Assembly: GCF_001027285.1 (NCBI RefSeq)
Contig: NZ_CP011509.1
Location: forward strand, 10,006,501-10,070,500
From: Archangium gephyra
Lineage (GTDB): Bacteria; Myxococcota; Myxococcia; Myxococcales; Myxococcaceae
Reading direction: 5' to 3'
Length of the DNA: 64,000 nucleotides
Part shown: piece after piece, positions 1 to 8,622 of the stretch
Numbering within the stretch: position 1 is the stretch's first letter
Layout of the letters: the number at the start of each line of letters is the position of its first letter
Translations under genes and position numbers: made by a program
The notes under the pieces: generated by a model
Seen by the model: only the letters and a program-made list of their open reading frames with translations
What the model was told of the DNA's origin: nothing
Database searches by the model: none

Positions 1-2
1 AT

Positions 3-653
3 CCCCACGGCCACTACACCGCTGAGCTCTTCGGCGCCTTCATGCGGAGCTACCACCCTCGTCACCCGCCACCGCGAAAGTACGCCGAGTCCGTCATCGG
101 CCTGGGCGTGCTCGGTCACGCCCTCTCGCGGCGCATGAGGCTCAACTACGGCCATGCCGTGAGGGATCTGCTCTGCACGCCGCTGGGGCTGAGCAACACC
201 ACCGCCGTCCGCCTCTCCGAGGAGCAGGAGCGGCGCCTGATTCCCGGCCACTCCGCCCGGGGAGAGACGATGCCGGGTTGGACCTTCCCGGCCCTGCCCG
301 GAGCGGGGGCACTGCGCTCGACGGTGCCCGACCTGCTGCGCTTCCTCGATGCGAACCTCGGCCACGGAGAGGCCGGGCTCGGCCGGGCCTTGCGGCTCAC
401 GCATGGTCCGCGCGCGAAAGCCCGCGGCGGGCACGTGGGACTGGGGTGGATTGTCTCTCAGGTGCGTGACAGGACCGTGGTGTGGCGCTCCGCGGTGACG
501 GGAGGCTACGCCGGCTTCATCGGCTTCTCGGCGGAGGCGGACGCGGGAGTCGTCGTCCTCTCGGACCACGCGGGTTCCCTGCTCACCTCGCTCCTCGGAC
601 GCGTGCCCGTCGAGGAGCCCGGCTTCGAACTCCTCACGGGATACCTGCGTTAG
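3..653 (+). CDS. Beta-lactamase-fold (serine hydrolase) protein, 5' end cut by window edge
   Basis: The reading frame is open from the left edge, so the N-terminus with the SxxK serine motif is missing. The visible part resembles the C-terminal two thirds of class C beta-lactamase/PBP4*-like proteins: a helix reading SVIGLGVLGHAL, a lid region and a final strand VTGGYAGFIGF. In active members the segment before that helix carries YxN (usually YSN) and the last strand carries HxG. Here these positions read YAES and RSA-VTGG, so two of the three catalytic motifs look altered. It may be an inactive relative or act on an unusual substrate. It runs tail to tail with the hemerythrin gene. The fold call is fairly safe; the function is not known. 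Confidence 0.65.
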   Translation, partial: PHGHYTAELFGAFMRSYHPRHPPPRKYAESVIGLGVLGHALSRRMRLNYGHAVRDLLCTPLGLSNTTAVRLSEEQERRLIPGHSARGETMPGWTFPALPGAGALRSTVPDLLRFLDANLGHGEAGLGRALRLTHGPRAKARGGHVGLGWIVSQVRDRTVVWRSAVTGGYAGFIGFSAEADAGVVVLSDHAGSLLTSLLGRVPVEEPGFELLTGYLR

Positions 654-722
654 CGTCGCCTGGCGCCCTCCTGGAGTACCGGGCAGGCGTCCGGGCCCCG
701 GTGTGCCGCGCAGGCGCGCAGG

Positions 723-1199
723 CTAGATGGCGCCGAGCTGCGAGTCGTGCGAGACGGCAGGAAGGGCGCCTGGCTGCGTCAGCTCGCTCACTCCCCGCAC
801 GAGCTCATTGCCCAGACGGGCGAGGTGCTCGGCGGAGAGGAGCTGCCGCACCTGGGGGAAGAGGACGGACCGCTCCTCGGCCACGTGCGCCTCGACGGAT
901 TCGCGGAGGCTGATCAGGGCGGGCTCGAACTGCATGTCGTTGGCCTCGAGGTGCAGCAGCTGCGAGATCAGCGCCTTGGCCTCGGCATGGTCGTCGTAGG
1001 AGTGCTGGATCAGATCGCTCGTCTGGGCCAGCTTGACGTCCGGGTAGAAGAAGCGCTCTTCGAGCTGGGTATGCAGGGTGAGCAGGTAGGCGAGGCGGCG
1101 GAACAGGTGGGTCTTCTCATCCCCGCTCGCCACCGCCACCTGCTGGAAGAGGCGCTCTGCTTCCTCGTGCTGCCGCGTCAGGAGTTCGATCGGATCCAT
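723..1199 (-). CDS. Hemerythrin-like HHE-domain protein
   Basis: This 158-residue soluble helical protein has the spaced His/Glu ligands of the hemerythrin HHE family: H11, H43-x3-E47, H71 and H105-x3-E109. Such domains bind a non-heme di-iron centre and are linked to oxygen, nitric oxide or iron sensing or storage. The ATG at 1199 begins MDPIELLTRQHEE, typical for the family; the open frame extends further upstream, but that part looks non-coding and overlaps the leader of the divergent lipoprotein. No strong ribosome-binding site is visible. The tail after residue 140 is Pro/Ala-rich and probably disordered. The specific role cannot be read from context. Confidence 0.8.
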   Translation of the reverse strand: MDPIELLTRQHEEAERLFQQVAVASGDEKTHLFRRLAYLLTLHTQLEERFFYPDVKLAQTSDLIQHSYDDHAEAKALISQLLHLEANDMQFEPALISLRESVEAHVAEERSVLFPQVRQLLSAEHLARLGNELVRGVSELTQPGALPAVSHDSQLGAI

Positions 1200-1322
1200 A
1201 GGAGGACGCTCGGCATTGGCGGGTCCGGGGGCAAGCCGCTCACATCCCCGAACGCCGGGCAGCCGGGCACCATGGCTTGCATCTTGCTGTGTTGGGCGCC
1301 CGCTTTCCTGGAGGACTCCCAC

Positions 1323-1820
1323 ATGTCGAATCGAGCTGCCCTTTTGAATCGAGCCGCCCTGGTGTTGTGCGTCATTCTGTCCACCGGCTGCCTCACGCCC
1401 GAGAACGAGCTGGAGCAGAGTCCGCGCACGCTGCAGTTCGTCCGCGTGACGAAAGAGATTCCGGCCTTCGGTGGCGTCACGCGTGAGAACGGTGCATGGG
1501 TCATCTCCCTGCTCGACGCCGAGCAGCGTGAGGCCGCGGAGACGAAGCTGCGGGACATCTTCAATGAAGAGGCCTCCCATCTCTCCGTGCGGGTCCGAGC
1601 CCCCCGCGGAAGCGCCTCCGAGGAGCTGAAGGACGAGGCCACGGAGGTGCTGAGCGTGGAGGGGGCCGGAACGCTCGACTACGACGAGACGACCGGCTAC
1701 CTCCGGGTGGGAGTCATCGACGTGGAGGCGCTCGAGCCCGTGCAGGCGAAGCTCGACGCGCTCGGCATCCCCCTGGAGCAGGTCATCCTCCAGGTGGAGA
1801 GGCCGATCGTCAGCCTGTGA
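1323..1820 (+). CDS. Predicted lipoprotein of unknown function
   Basis: A 165-residue protein with a signal peptide and a lipobox (VILSTGC) placing the lipidated Cys near residue 23. The ATG follows a GGAGGA ribosome-binding site (1310-1315) by seven bases, which fixes the start. The mature part is acidic, with no recognisable domain; it contains two similar-sized alpha/beta segments ending in VEALEPVQAKLDALG and ILQVERPIVSL. It is divergent from the hemerythrin gene, and its stop lies one base from the stop of the convergent beta-helix gene. Function unknown. Confidence 0.75.
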   Translation: MSNRAALLNRAALVLCVILSTGCLTPENELEQSPRTLQFVRVTKEIPAFGGVTRENGAWVISLLDAEQREAAETKLRDIFNEEASHLSVRVRAPRGSASEELKDEATEVLSVEGAGTLDYDETTGYLRVGVIDVEALEPVQAKLDALGIPLEQVILQVERPIVSL

Positions 1821-1821
1821 G

Positions 1822-3093
1822 TCACTGCCAGCTGCCCAGGGGGCCGCCGTAGGCCCCCCGGTCCTCTCGCGTCCCGTTCTGATCGAGGCCCTCGAAGCAG
1901 CCGGCGTCGATCAGCGGGGAGTCACCCGCCGGGTGGAAGTTGCCCGAGTCGGAGGAGACGAAGCGCGGGTCCAGCTCGACGTTGCCGTCCGTGCCGATCT
2001 CGAATCGCGGCGGCACCAGGTGGATGTCCGCGCCGTTGACGCCATTCTCGAAGAACAGATTGCAACGGATGCGCCCCGTCTGGATGTGCGCGTGCCAGAT
2101 GCCTATCTCCGAGCGGGCCACCACGTTGTTGAGGATGTCCAGGTAGGCGGCCTGATTGACGATGGCCTCGCGGGTGTTCTCCCAGAAGACGTTGTTCGCC
2201 ACGAGCGCCACGTCCTGGAAGTGATTGGCCACGAAGCCATGGGTGTTGCCCACGAAGAGGTTGTTGCGCACCACCGCGCGAGCGTGGAAGTAGAGCATCG
2301 CGCCGATGGAGTTGTGGCGGAAGATGTTGTGCATCAGGAGGGCGGACGTGGGCGCCTGGCCCTGTTCCGTGTGGCCATCCGCGTAGACGGCGGCGGAGTA
2401 CCAGGTGCCGCCACAGTCCATCACGTCCATGGCGTCACACACGTTGCCCGTCCCCACGTTCTGGAAGGTGAATCCGGCCACCACGACATTCGAGGCCCCC
2501 GAGAAGTCGATGAGCTTCACGGGTGCCCCACCGCCGTCGAGGATGGTCCACCGCGCGCCACTGCCGAGCAGCTGGATGCCACTCTTCAGGCGCACCGTTT
2601 CGAAGTAGGTGCCCGACTTCACGAGCACGGTATCCCCGGCCCGAGCGGCATCCACCGCGGCCTGGATGTTCGGGTAGTCCTGAGGCACCCGGAGGGTCCG
2701 GGGCTGCGACTGCTTCATTGGCCAGACGGAGGCCCCGGCCCGCACCATCGCCGCCTCGGACAACGCACCGGCGGGGTCGAGCAGGGACACGGCGAGAACC
2801 TCGCCGGGGGTGGCGTCAACCTCGAATTCCCGAGCCCCCACGGCCAGTGCCGTGACGGATTCCTGAGCCGGACGAGACTCATGCAGGCGCGAGACCACGG
2901 CCACGGCACCCGAGTCCCGCAGCGCCTCCGGGACGGGAACCCGGAGGGACATGGGCACGGGAGCGGGCTGGGGCTGTTCAGGAACCGTCACGGGAACCGG
3001 GTCGGGCGGAGCCTCTCCCGAAAGCGGTTCGGCACAACCAGCCAGGAGGAGACCCACCACCAACGGGGCACACAACGGGGAGCGCACGTTCAT
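1822..3093 (-). CDS. Secreted right-handed parallel beta-helix lipoprotein
   Basis: A 423-residue protein with a type II signal peptide (LLLAGC), a Pro-rich linker (about residues 25-50), an Ig-like or carboxypeptidase-regulatory-like segment (about 50-130) and a beta-helix starting at VPQDYPNIQAAVDAA. That opening is typical of pectate-lyase-fold/NosD-type repeat proteins, and repeated N-N-V/I-F/V turns follow (NNLFVGN, NNVFWEN, NNVVARS). Members bind or cleave polysaccharides, but no catalytic residues can be assigned. The ATG at 3093 directly precedes the signal peptide; the longer open frame upstream is spurious. It is probably an outer-membrane-attached cell-surface protein. Confidence 0.75.
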   Translation of the reverse strand: MNVRSPLCAPLVVGLLLAGCAEPLSGEAPPDPVPVTVPEQPQPAPVPMSLRVPVPEALRDSGAVAVVSRLHESRPAQESVTALAVGAREFEVDATPGEVLAVSLLDPAGALSEAAMVRAGASVWPMKQSQPRTLRVPQDYPNIQAAVDAARAGDTVLVKSGTYFETVRLKSGIQLLGSGARWTILDGGGAPVKLIDFSGASNVVVAGFTFQNVGTGNVCDAMDVMDCGGTWYSAAVYADGHTEQGQAPTSALLMHNIFRHNSIGAMLYFHARAVVRNNLFVGNTHGFVANHFQDVALVANNVFWENTREAIVNQAAYLDILNNVVARSEIGIWHAHIQTGRIRCNLFFENGVNGADIHLVPPRFEIGTDGNVELDPRFVSSDSGNFHPAGDSPLIDAGCFEGLDQNGTREDRGAYGGPLGSWQ

Positions 3094-3192
3094 GACCCAG
3101 CCCGAAGCAATCCCCACACCACGGAGCACCTTTTCAGGAGGTGTCCTACGCCTCTCGGGCATCACCGAGCGTCTCCGTCCTATGATTCGGGG

Positions 3193-4092
3193 ATGGGTAA
3201 GTCGCGACGCGGACGGAAGAACCCCACCCCGCCTCCCCAGAAGCGCGCCTCCGCCATCTCCATCTGGGCGGTTGTCGCGCTGGTGGCGGGGGGAGTGCTC
3301 GTCGGAGTCCTCATCAACGACCTCCGGCAGGACGGGCAGCCCGCTCGGCCCGCCGCCACGTCGAGAGGACAGGCCCAGGGACCCTTCCAGCTCGAAGGGG
3401 AGCTGGCGGAATACTGGAAGGCCGCCACGGCGAGGTGGTGTCCGCGCATGGCCACGCTCCAGTGGGGCGACGCCGGGCAGCCGGGTGAGCTCACCGTGGA
3501 GCTGACGAGCATTCAGTGTATCGCCCGGATGTGCGAGCACTCCGAGAAGCTCGAGGGAGTGGACCCGGCGGCGCTCGGCAAGGTGAAGCGGATGTGCGGT
3601 CAGGTGGAGTTGATGTTCGAAGGACAGCTGGCGACGCTGACGGAGCACTACGGCCGCATATGTCCCGAGCTCATCCAGACGTGGAGCGGACGCTCCTGGA
3701 GCCCGAGCAACCACCTCGGGCTCTACGGGGACGTGCGCCAGTGCATGGAGCGCCATTGCGATGAAGTCGATGGAGGGATGGGCTCGGAGGCGCGTTGCGA
3801 GCTCGCCGCGGACCTCGCCGAGGTCTTCGGGGACGCACAGGCCGCCGCGAGGCTGCGGGAGCGGGCCCGGCTCTCGAAGGCGCGCGAGAAGCAGTTGTGG
3901 GGACCGCTATCGGAGGAGGAGAAGAAGGAGGAGCGCGAGGACGCGGGCATGAAGGTGATCGCCAGACGCCTGCTCGCGCTCTGCCGCCAGGGGAACCCGC
4001 GCTACTGCGCATCCCTGGCGAAGTACTGCGAGGTGGAAGGCAATCCTCCGGACGTATGCCCTGCGCCGGGGACATCGGACGCAGGCCGCTGA
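3193..4092 (+). CDS. Cys-rich single-pass membrane protein, unknown function
   Basis: A 299-residue protein with a basic N-terminus (GKSRRGRKNP), one transmembrane segment at about residues 23-43 and a large periplasmic domain. The domain carries about a dozen cysteines in pairs (CIARMC, CMERHC, CASLAKYC), suggesting disulphides or a helical-hairpin repeat. A highly charged stretch (LSEEEKKEERED) precedes the last Cys-rich part. The ATG at 3193 was chosen because it directly precedes the basic/TM arrangement; an ATG at 3182 is in another frame. I do not recognise the family. Confidence 0.65.
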   Translation: MGKSRRGRKNPTPPPQKRASAISIWAVVALVAGGVLVGVLINDLRQDGQPARPAATSRGQAQGPFQLEGELAEYWKAATARWCPRMATLQWGDAGQPGELTVELTSIQCIARMCEHSEKLEGVDPAALGKVKRMCGQVELMFEGQLATLTEHYGRICPELIQTWSGRSWSPSNHLGLYGDVRQCMERHCDEVDGGMGSEARCELAADLAEVFGDAQAAARLRERARLSKAREKQLWGPLSEEEKKEEREDAGMKVIARRLLALCRQGNPRYCASLAKYCEVEGNPPDVCPAPGTSDAGR

Positions 4093-4145
4093 GCCCGGAC
4101 GGGAAGTCCATGGAATTTCGAGCGGGCTGGTGGTGTAGCGCCCCC

Positions 4146-5039
4146 ATGACACGCACCACCCGCTTCCTGGTTCTCGCGGCCCTCCTTCCCACCCTCTGCG
4201 CCTGCTCCACGCCCACGGCCTCGCGGGGCGCCCCACGGCAAGCCGTCACGCTGCGCTTCGCCTGGCCCGAGCAGCTCTCCGCCCGCGTCACCCACTCCGT
4301 CACGATGAACAGCCCCCTGGGCAACACCCAGGTTCAGCGCACCTACTGGCTGACCGTGGCGCCGGCGGAGGAGGAGGGCCACCGCCAGCTCGTCCCGAGT
4401 GACATCGAGGTGTCTCCGCCCCAGTTCGCCTCCATGGTGGACCCGGTGCCCACGGTGCACTTCGACGACGATGGCTGCTTCCAGGGCATCGACGTCCAGG
4501 AAGTGCCAGGCCAGCAGATGCTGGAGGTACTGCCCATGGAGCCGGAGAAGAAGGCGGAGCTCCTCGAGAACCTGGTGGCCGTACAGGAGGAAGCCGCACT
4601 GGAGTACTGGGATCGGCTGGTGGCGAGCTGGCGCGGCGTCACCCTGACGCCCGGCGAACCGGTGCGGCTCGAGTCACGAATCGTGGTGGGCACGGGCTTC
4701 ATGGAGAAGAAGGAAGTGGCCGCTGAAGAGCGCACCTCCATCGAGGTGGACGTCCCCTGCACGGCGGACGCCCAGGAGCGGCGCTGTGTGCGATTGACCG
4801 TGGATCTGCAGCCGGTTGGCCAGTCCGAGGTGGAAACGGGTCCCATGGCGCGCAAGCGCTTCGAGCTGGTCACGGACCCGGACACGCTGGTGCCCTACTC
4901 CACTCGATTGACGCGCATGGACAGGGTGGACTGGGGCAAGGACAGCGGCGAGCAACCGCTCAAGGAGTTCCTGCAGGTGGAGGAATACGTCTACACCTAC
5001 GGAGCCCAGCGCGTGCCTCCCGGTTCGACGCAACTCTGA
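4146..5039 (+). CDS. Predicted lipoprotein of unknown function
   Basis: A 297-residue protein with a signal peptide and lipobox (LPTLCAC). The mature domain is beta-rich (for example AWPEQLSARVTHSVTMNS) with a middle stretch of acidic helices, consistent with a periplasmic or outer-membrane-attached domain. An in-frame ATG at 4110 exists, but starting there would bury the signal peptide, so 4146 is preferred. It lies 53 bp after the preceding membrane-protein gene on the same strand and may be co-transcribed. Family not recognised. Confidence 0.65.
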   Translation: MTRTTRFLVLAALLPTLCACSTPTASRGAPRQAVTLRFAWPEQLSARVTHSVTMNSPLGNTQVQRTYWLTVAPAEEEGHRQLVPSDIEVSPPQFASMVDPVPTVHFDDDGCFQGIDVQEVPGQQMLEVLPMEPEKKAELLENLVAVQEEAALEYWDRLVASWRGVTLTPGEPVRLESRIVVGTGFMEKKEVAAEERTSIEVDVPCTADAQERRCVRLTVDLQPVGQSEVETGPMARKRFELVTDPDTLVPYSTRLTRMDRVDWGKDSGEQPLKEFLQVEEYVYTYGAQRVPPGSTQL

Positions 5040-5046
5040 GGGAGCA

Positions 5047-5949
5047 TCAATCGAGGAAGCGGCGCTCCCACCGGCGCATGTCTTCGTCGGAGAAACCACC
5101 CCAGTTGCCACGGTCCATGTACAACCAGGGTTCCAACACGTGTGCCAGCTCGCGGTACTCGGGCAACGTGCGGCCCTGCTCCGTGTCACCGGCTTCTGGC
5201 CAGGTCCCCAGCGTCACCACGGCCCGCTCGCCGCCGAGTTCCTGCACGGTGGTGCCGGGCGAGCGCAGGCGAGCGCGCAGGCCCGCGGCCCCCCCGAGCT
5301 CGCCCAACACGGGCGGGCCCAGGAAGTTCAACCAGTGCACCCCATTCACCCGGGTGCCAATGGAGAACGAGTCGAAATGCACGCCCGGAATGTCCAGCCC
5401 GGGATGGCGGAAGGACATGTCGCGGATGGCATCGGTCGTCCCGACGACGCTCTCCGGGTAGTTGAAGCACAAGCCCCCATGTCCGGAGCAGAAGGGCAAC
5501 TGCGCAGCCAGTTCCAGCGCCAGTTCCCGCAGGTGTCCCGGTCCGTGTGCTTCCAGGTATTCCGTGGGGAGGATGAAGGACAGCGCGCTTGTCACATTCT
5601 TCTCGAGCAGCCGGCCATGGTAGAGGACCTCGTACCCCGTGGTGGCACCGGCGAACTCTCTCAGCCAGAAATAGGTGGCGGGCTCCTCGAGCATCTCGCG
5701 CCGCAGGAAGGCCCAGCCCTTGTCGTCGAGTTCCTCCCAGTCGCCACTGTACGGGTCGACATACCAACCGAGCACCTGGGGCCCGACGGCTCGGAGGTAC
5801 ACCTCCAGGCAGCGCATCACCTGCTGAACGACATCCTGGTGGGAGCGCCGCATGTAGAAGGTGAGACTCACGCTCTCCCGGATGTACAGGGAACGTCGTT
5901 CACCGCCCAGGCTCGAGTAGAGGCGAACGCGCGGATAGTGCTCACTCAT
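5047..5949 (-). CDS. DUF3396 (type VI immunity-type) protein
   Basis: A 300-residue cytoplasmic protein without signal or membrane segments. Blocks such as LSFILPTEYLEAHGPGHLREL, FCSGHGGLCFNYPESVVG and the GTRVNGVHWLNFLGPPVL stretch match what I recall of DUF3396, a family of immunity proteins for contact-delivered or type VI toxins that is much expanded in myxobacteria. The ATG at 5949 is preceded by GGGAG at a suitable distance; a GTG immediately upstream (5952) is equally possible. It lies 54 bp downstream of the imm11-type gene on the same strand, so the two are probably co-transcribed. No toxin gene is adjacent. Family assignment comes from memory of conserved blocks. Confidence 0.65.
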   Translation of the reverse strand: MSEHYPRVRLYSSLGGERRSLYIRESVSLTFYMRRSHQDVVQQVMRCLEVYLRAVGPQVLGWYVDPYSGDWEELDDKGWAFLRREMLEEPATYFWLREFAGATTGYEVLYHGRLLEKNVTSALSFILPTEYLEAHGPGHLRELALELAAQLPFCSGHGGLCFNYPESVVGTTDAIRDMSFRHPGLDIPGVHFDSFSIGTRVNGVHWLNFLGPPVLGELGGAAGLRARLRSPGTTVQELGGERAVVTLGTWPEAGDTEQGRTLPEYRELAHVLEPWLYMDRGNWGGFSDEDMRRWERRFLD

Positions 5950-6003
5950 CACTGGACTCCCATGGGCGTGAAGAAGTTGGAATCGAACACTCCTTCACCT
6001 GAG

Positions 6004-6570
6004 CTACGCGACCTCGACGAACTTCGTTCCTGTGATGCCCTCCTCCTCCATGACTTGTTTGAGACGCTCGGAGACGAGGAGTGCCACAGTCCAACCCCAT
6101 GGACGGAAGATGTGGGAGTCGCCCACCTTGCTCGGGTCGATGCGCATGCCGGCAACGACTCGGTACTGCCCCACCTTATCGGGGTCTCCGTCCTCCGGAC
6201 GCCAGTAGCGCACCTCTTCGCAGCGCGCATCATCAATGCAGCGGATGATGCGAAGCGCATTGAGGATGAAGTACGGCTCGGACTGGCCCTCCACCTGCGC
6301 GGGTAGGAACTGTACCTGCTGTTGCAAGCCCAGACGCTCAAAGAGGGACACGACCCGGCCTTGAACCACCGGAACCGTGAGAGTGGTGAAGCTGAAGTCG
6401 AGAGCACTCCCTGGGCGCGCCTGGCGCAGCACGAGCTTGCCTTGAAAATCAAGGAAGCACCCCCTGTCGAATTGCCATGGGTCGACCTCTTGGCCGTGCT
6501 CATCGACGGGATCCGCGAGAACCCAGCGCCCGCGGAGGCGCATGTTGCTCAGCAAATCGTAATACTTCAT
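6004..6570 (-). CDS. Imm11/DUF1629-type immunity protein
   Basis: A 188-residue soluble protein with the layout I recall for the imm11 family of polymorphic-toxin immunity proteins: N-terminal MKYYDLLSNMRLRGRW, a central PLDFS-like block (SALDFSFTTLTVPVV), PYFILNALRIIRCID, and the C-terminal HIFRPWGWTVALLVSERLK. The ATG at 6570 matches the usual family start; a TTG 24 bases upstream is less likely. Members neutralise toxins delivered between cells. Here the gene is followed by a second immunity-type gene but has no partner toxin in the window. The toxin target cannot be inferred. Confidence 0.7.
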   Translation of the reverse strand: MKYYDLLSNMRLRGRWVLADPVDEHGQEVDPWQFDRGCFLDFQGKLVLRQARPGSALDFSFTTLTVPVVQGRVVSLFERLGLQQQVQFLPAQVEGQSEPYFILNALRIIRCIDDARCEEVRYWRPEDGDPDKVGQYRVVAGMRIDPSKVGDSHIFRPWGWTVALLVSERLKQVMEEEGITGTKFVEVA

Positions 6571-6729
6571 GAATATTCTCGGGTCTGGCCTCAAGCCGTC
6601 GCATGCTGAGCTTAGACTCTCTTATTGGGGAAGTCTGATGCACCGAGTACCTCCTGGAAGTTGGGCCCCGGTCCATGCGGACAAGAGCCTCAGGCCTTCG
6701 GCAGGCGCGGGGGCCAGCAAGGAGCGCGC

Positions 6730-7551
6730 ATGGACGAGCAGAAGCAGGCCGAAGCCAATGAGAATCCGGATCAGTTGGGGCCGTATCAACTCCAGGAGCA
6801 GGTGCCGCAGGCCACTCGCGGCCAGGAGGAACTCTAGCAGGCCACGCACGAGCCTAGCGGAGCAACGGCCCTGGTGCTCAAGCTCACCACCGAGCAGGGA
6901 GCGGCGGAGCTAAAGAACTGGCGGCTGAGTCTCATCTGCTCATCGGCCCCACCTGGCTACGTCGCCATGCAAGTGGAGCAAACCCCATGGTCCAGGGCCC
7001 CCGACAGGCAGTCGGTGGAGTCGCTGGTGTTCACGTTCGAGAGTGTGCGCGAGGCAGTGCGGCGCATTGCTCGCGCCGTCCCCGAGAACTATGAGTCCCG
7101 CCCCCAGTGGCGCCTGTGGCAGGGCGTGGCGAGCGCTGCCGTGGTGTGCACCCTGCTGCTGGCGCTGGTGTGTCTGGCTCCCGAGCCCCGACCACCGAGC
7201 GGCCTGGCGCCGTTGACGAGCACTCCGCCAGCGCCCATGAGCCACGAGGGGCCTACAGTTCCCGATGGGGCCCTGGAGATTACGGACTCTCCCGACGCAC
7301 CTGCCGTATTGGTTCAGACGGCCAAGCCGACGCCCTACGCCATCACCTATCCGCTTCCCGCGAAGCCCTTCCGCAACCAAGCCAAGGCCCCCTGCATACC
7401 CAGGAAAGGCGAAGTGGAGATCAACGGCGGATGCCGGATAGCACTGGAGAAGCGCCCGCCCTGCTACGAGGACCAAGCCGAGCACCAGGGCAAGTGTTAC
7501 ATGCCCGTCGCCGAGCGCCCGAAGCCCGATCCGAGTGCCATCCAACCGTGA
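6730..7551 (+). pseudogene. Kinase-associated-type membrane protein broken by an in-frame TAG
   Basis: One frame codes from an ATG at 6730, preceded by AAGGAG, to a stop at 7551, but is interrupted by TAG at 6835-6837 after 35 codons. Both sides read as one protein: an N-terminal part (DQLGPYQLQEQV, then ATHEPSGATALVLK), a helix-rich region, one transmembrane segment (AAVVCTLLLALVCLA) and a Cys-containing tail with INGGC, PPCYED and GKCYMPV. Myxobacterial Ser/Thr protein kinases often end in this type of tail; no kinase catalytic core is present here. Relatives I recall have Tyr at the TAG position, so one substitution could explain it. A GTG at 6874 could in principle restart translation. 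Confidence 0.6.
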
Positions 7552-7722
7552 GTCCAAGGGCCATCTGGCGTATAAATGAGTTGGGCTTACCCATGTTTGG
7601 GGAATTCGATGCAGCCTAACTGGACAATCAATTCGCAGTGCCATGCACTCAAGTTTACGAGGAAGGAGCCAACCCAGTTTCCCAACAAACTTGATGTGCA
7701 CAGGTGTGGGAAGCGGCGGCAA

Positions 7723-8622
7723 TCATCCTTCAGGGAAAGCCCGCTTCCAAAATGGAGCATACTGCGTTCCATCCAATCCTTTCCCAATATTGTCCATTCC
7801 ACGCACCATGACGTACACCCCGGCTAGAACCCTAAGGGTATCGAGCACACCCAATTTCTCGTACGAAAAATCAGGGATAAAGACTTGGCAACCCATCAGG
7901 CAGCCAATCCCAAATTCAACCAGTCCATAGGCCAATCGCCACCTAGACCGGAACCAAAACAGAACTGGGCCCGAAATCAGAAGCATTGAAACAGTACCCC
8001 ACACCCTCACCGCCGCGACAATTGCGTCGAAATACATCACAAAAACAGACGCAACAAGAAGCCCCAATCCAGCCAGGGTCCCACTATTGAGAATATATTT
8101 TCTTTGTGAATCACGAACCTCTTGAACATCCGCAGCGAGCGCTTGATCCATTTGCCCACGCGTTTGCATTAAGTAGCGAACCTGCTCCATCGACAAACAG
8201 TCGATACCAAGCCGCTGAGCAGCACGCCTCAATTTAGAATCTCGAGTTGCAATAGCGATCCTACGCGGTGAGGTCTTCTTCAAAAAGACTGCGGTCTCAA
8301 GAATGTACCAGTCAGCCCCACCTAAGCGATACTCAGATGCCTCTTTTGGCAAGCCTTCCAAGTCCGATTGTACTGAGATAGTGGTAACGATTTTGCGTTC
8401 AATTGCTGTCGCAACCAAATCCTTCAGGTGGGAAGCCGGCTGACGCTTACCCCCAAAGCCTGCGATCTCCAATTGCACAGCACGGGGGATAACAAGCACC
8501 AAGTCCGTTATCGACGCAGACAAAATTTCGGGAAACCCCAAGAGAATATTTCCATCCAAGACCAACAGTTCCGGGTCTATTCTGGTGAAGTGGGATTTCT
8601 GTTCAGACGAATTCTCGCTCAT
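7723..8622 (-). CDS. PIN-like nuclease domain fused to a multi-pass membrane domain
   Basis: A 299-residue protein. Residues about 18-150 look like a PIN domain with the full acidic set: D23 (LVLDGNILL), E52 (RAVQLEIAGF), D104 (GGADWYILE) and D128 (IATRDSKLRRAA). Such domains are metal-dependent RNases, common in toxin-antitoxin and defence systems. After a charged linker the C-terminal half has three to four hydrophobic segments (LAGLGLLVASVFVMYF and others), tethering the nuclease to the membrane. Base composition is near 50% GC, far below the neighbours, pointing to horizontal acquisition. The ATG at 8622 (GGAA upstream) was preferred over a TTG at 8664. No antitoxin gene is visible next to it. 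Confidence 0.6.
   Translation of the reverse strand: MSENSSEQKSHFTRIDPELLVLDGNILLGFPEILSASITDLVLVIPRAVQLEIAGFGGKRQPASHLKDLVATAIERKIVTTISVQSDLEGLPKEASEYRLGGADWYILETAVFLKKTSPRRIAIATRDSKLRRAAQRLGIDCLSMEQVRYLMQTRGQMDQALAADVQEVRDSQRKYILNSGTLAGLGLLVASVFVMYFDAIVAAVRVWGTVSMLLISGPVLFWFRSRWRLAYGLVEFGIGCLMGCQVFIPDFSYEKLGVLDTLRVLAGVYVMVRGMDNIGKGLDGTQYAPFWKRAFPEG

Noticed and set aside
6622-6849. Minus-strand frame at the start of the broken gene
   Set aside because: It mirrors the N-terminal coding part of the split gene and has no ribosome-binding site or motif.
7552-7722. Short frame around 7610 (MQPNWTINSQ...) as a small gene or antitoxin
   Set aside because: It runs into the PIN gene on the opposite strand, has no recognisable sequence and no clear ribosome-binding site.
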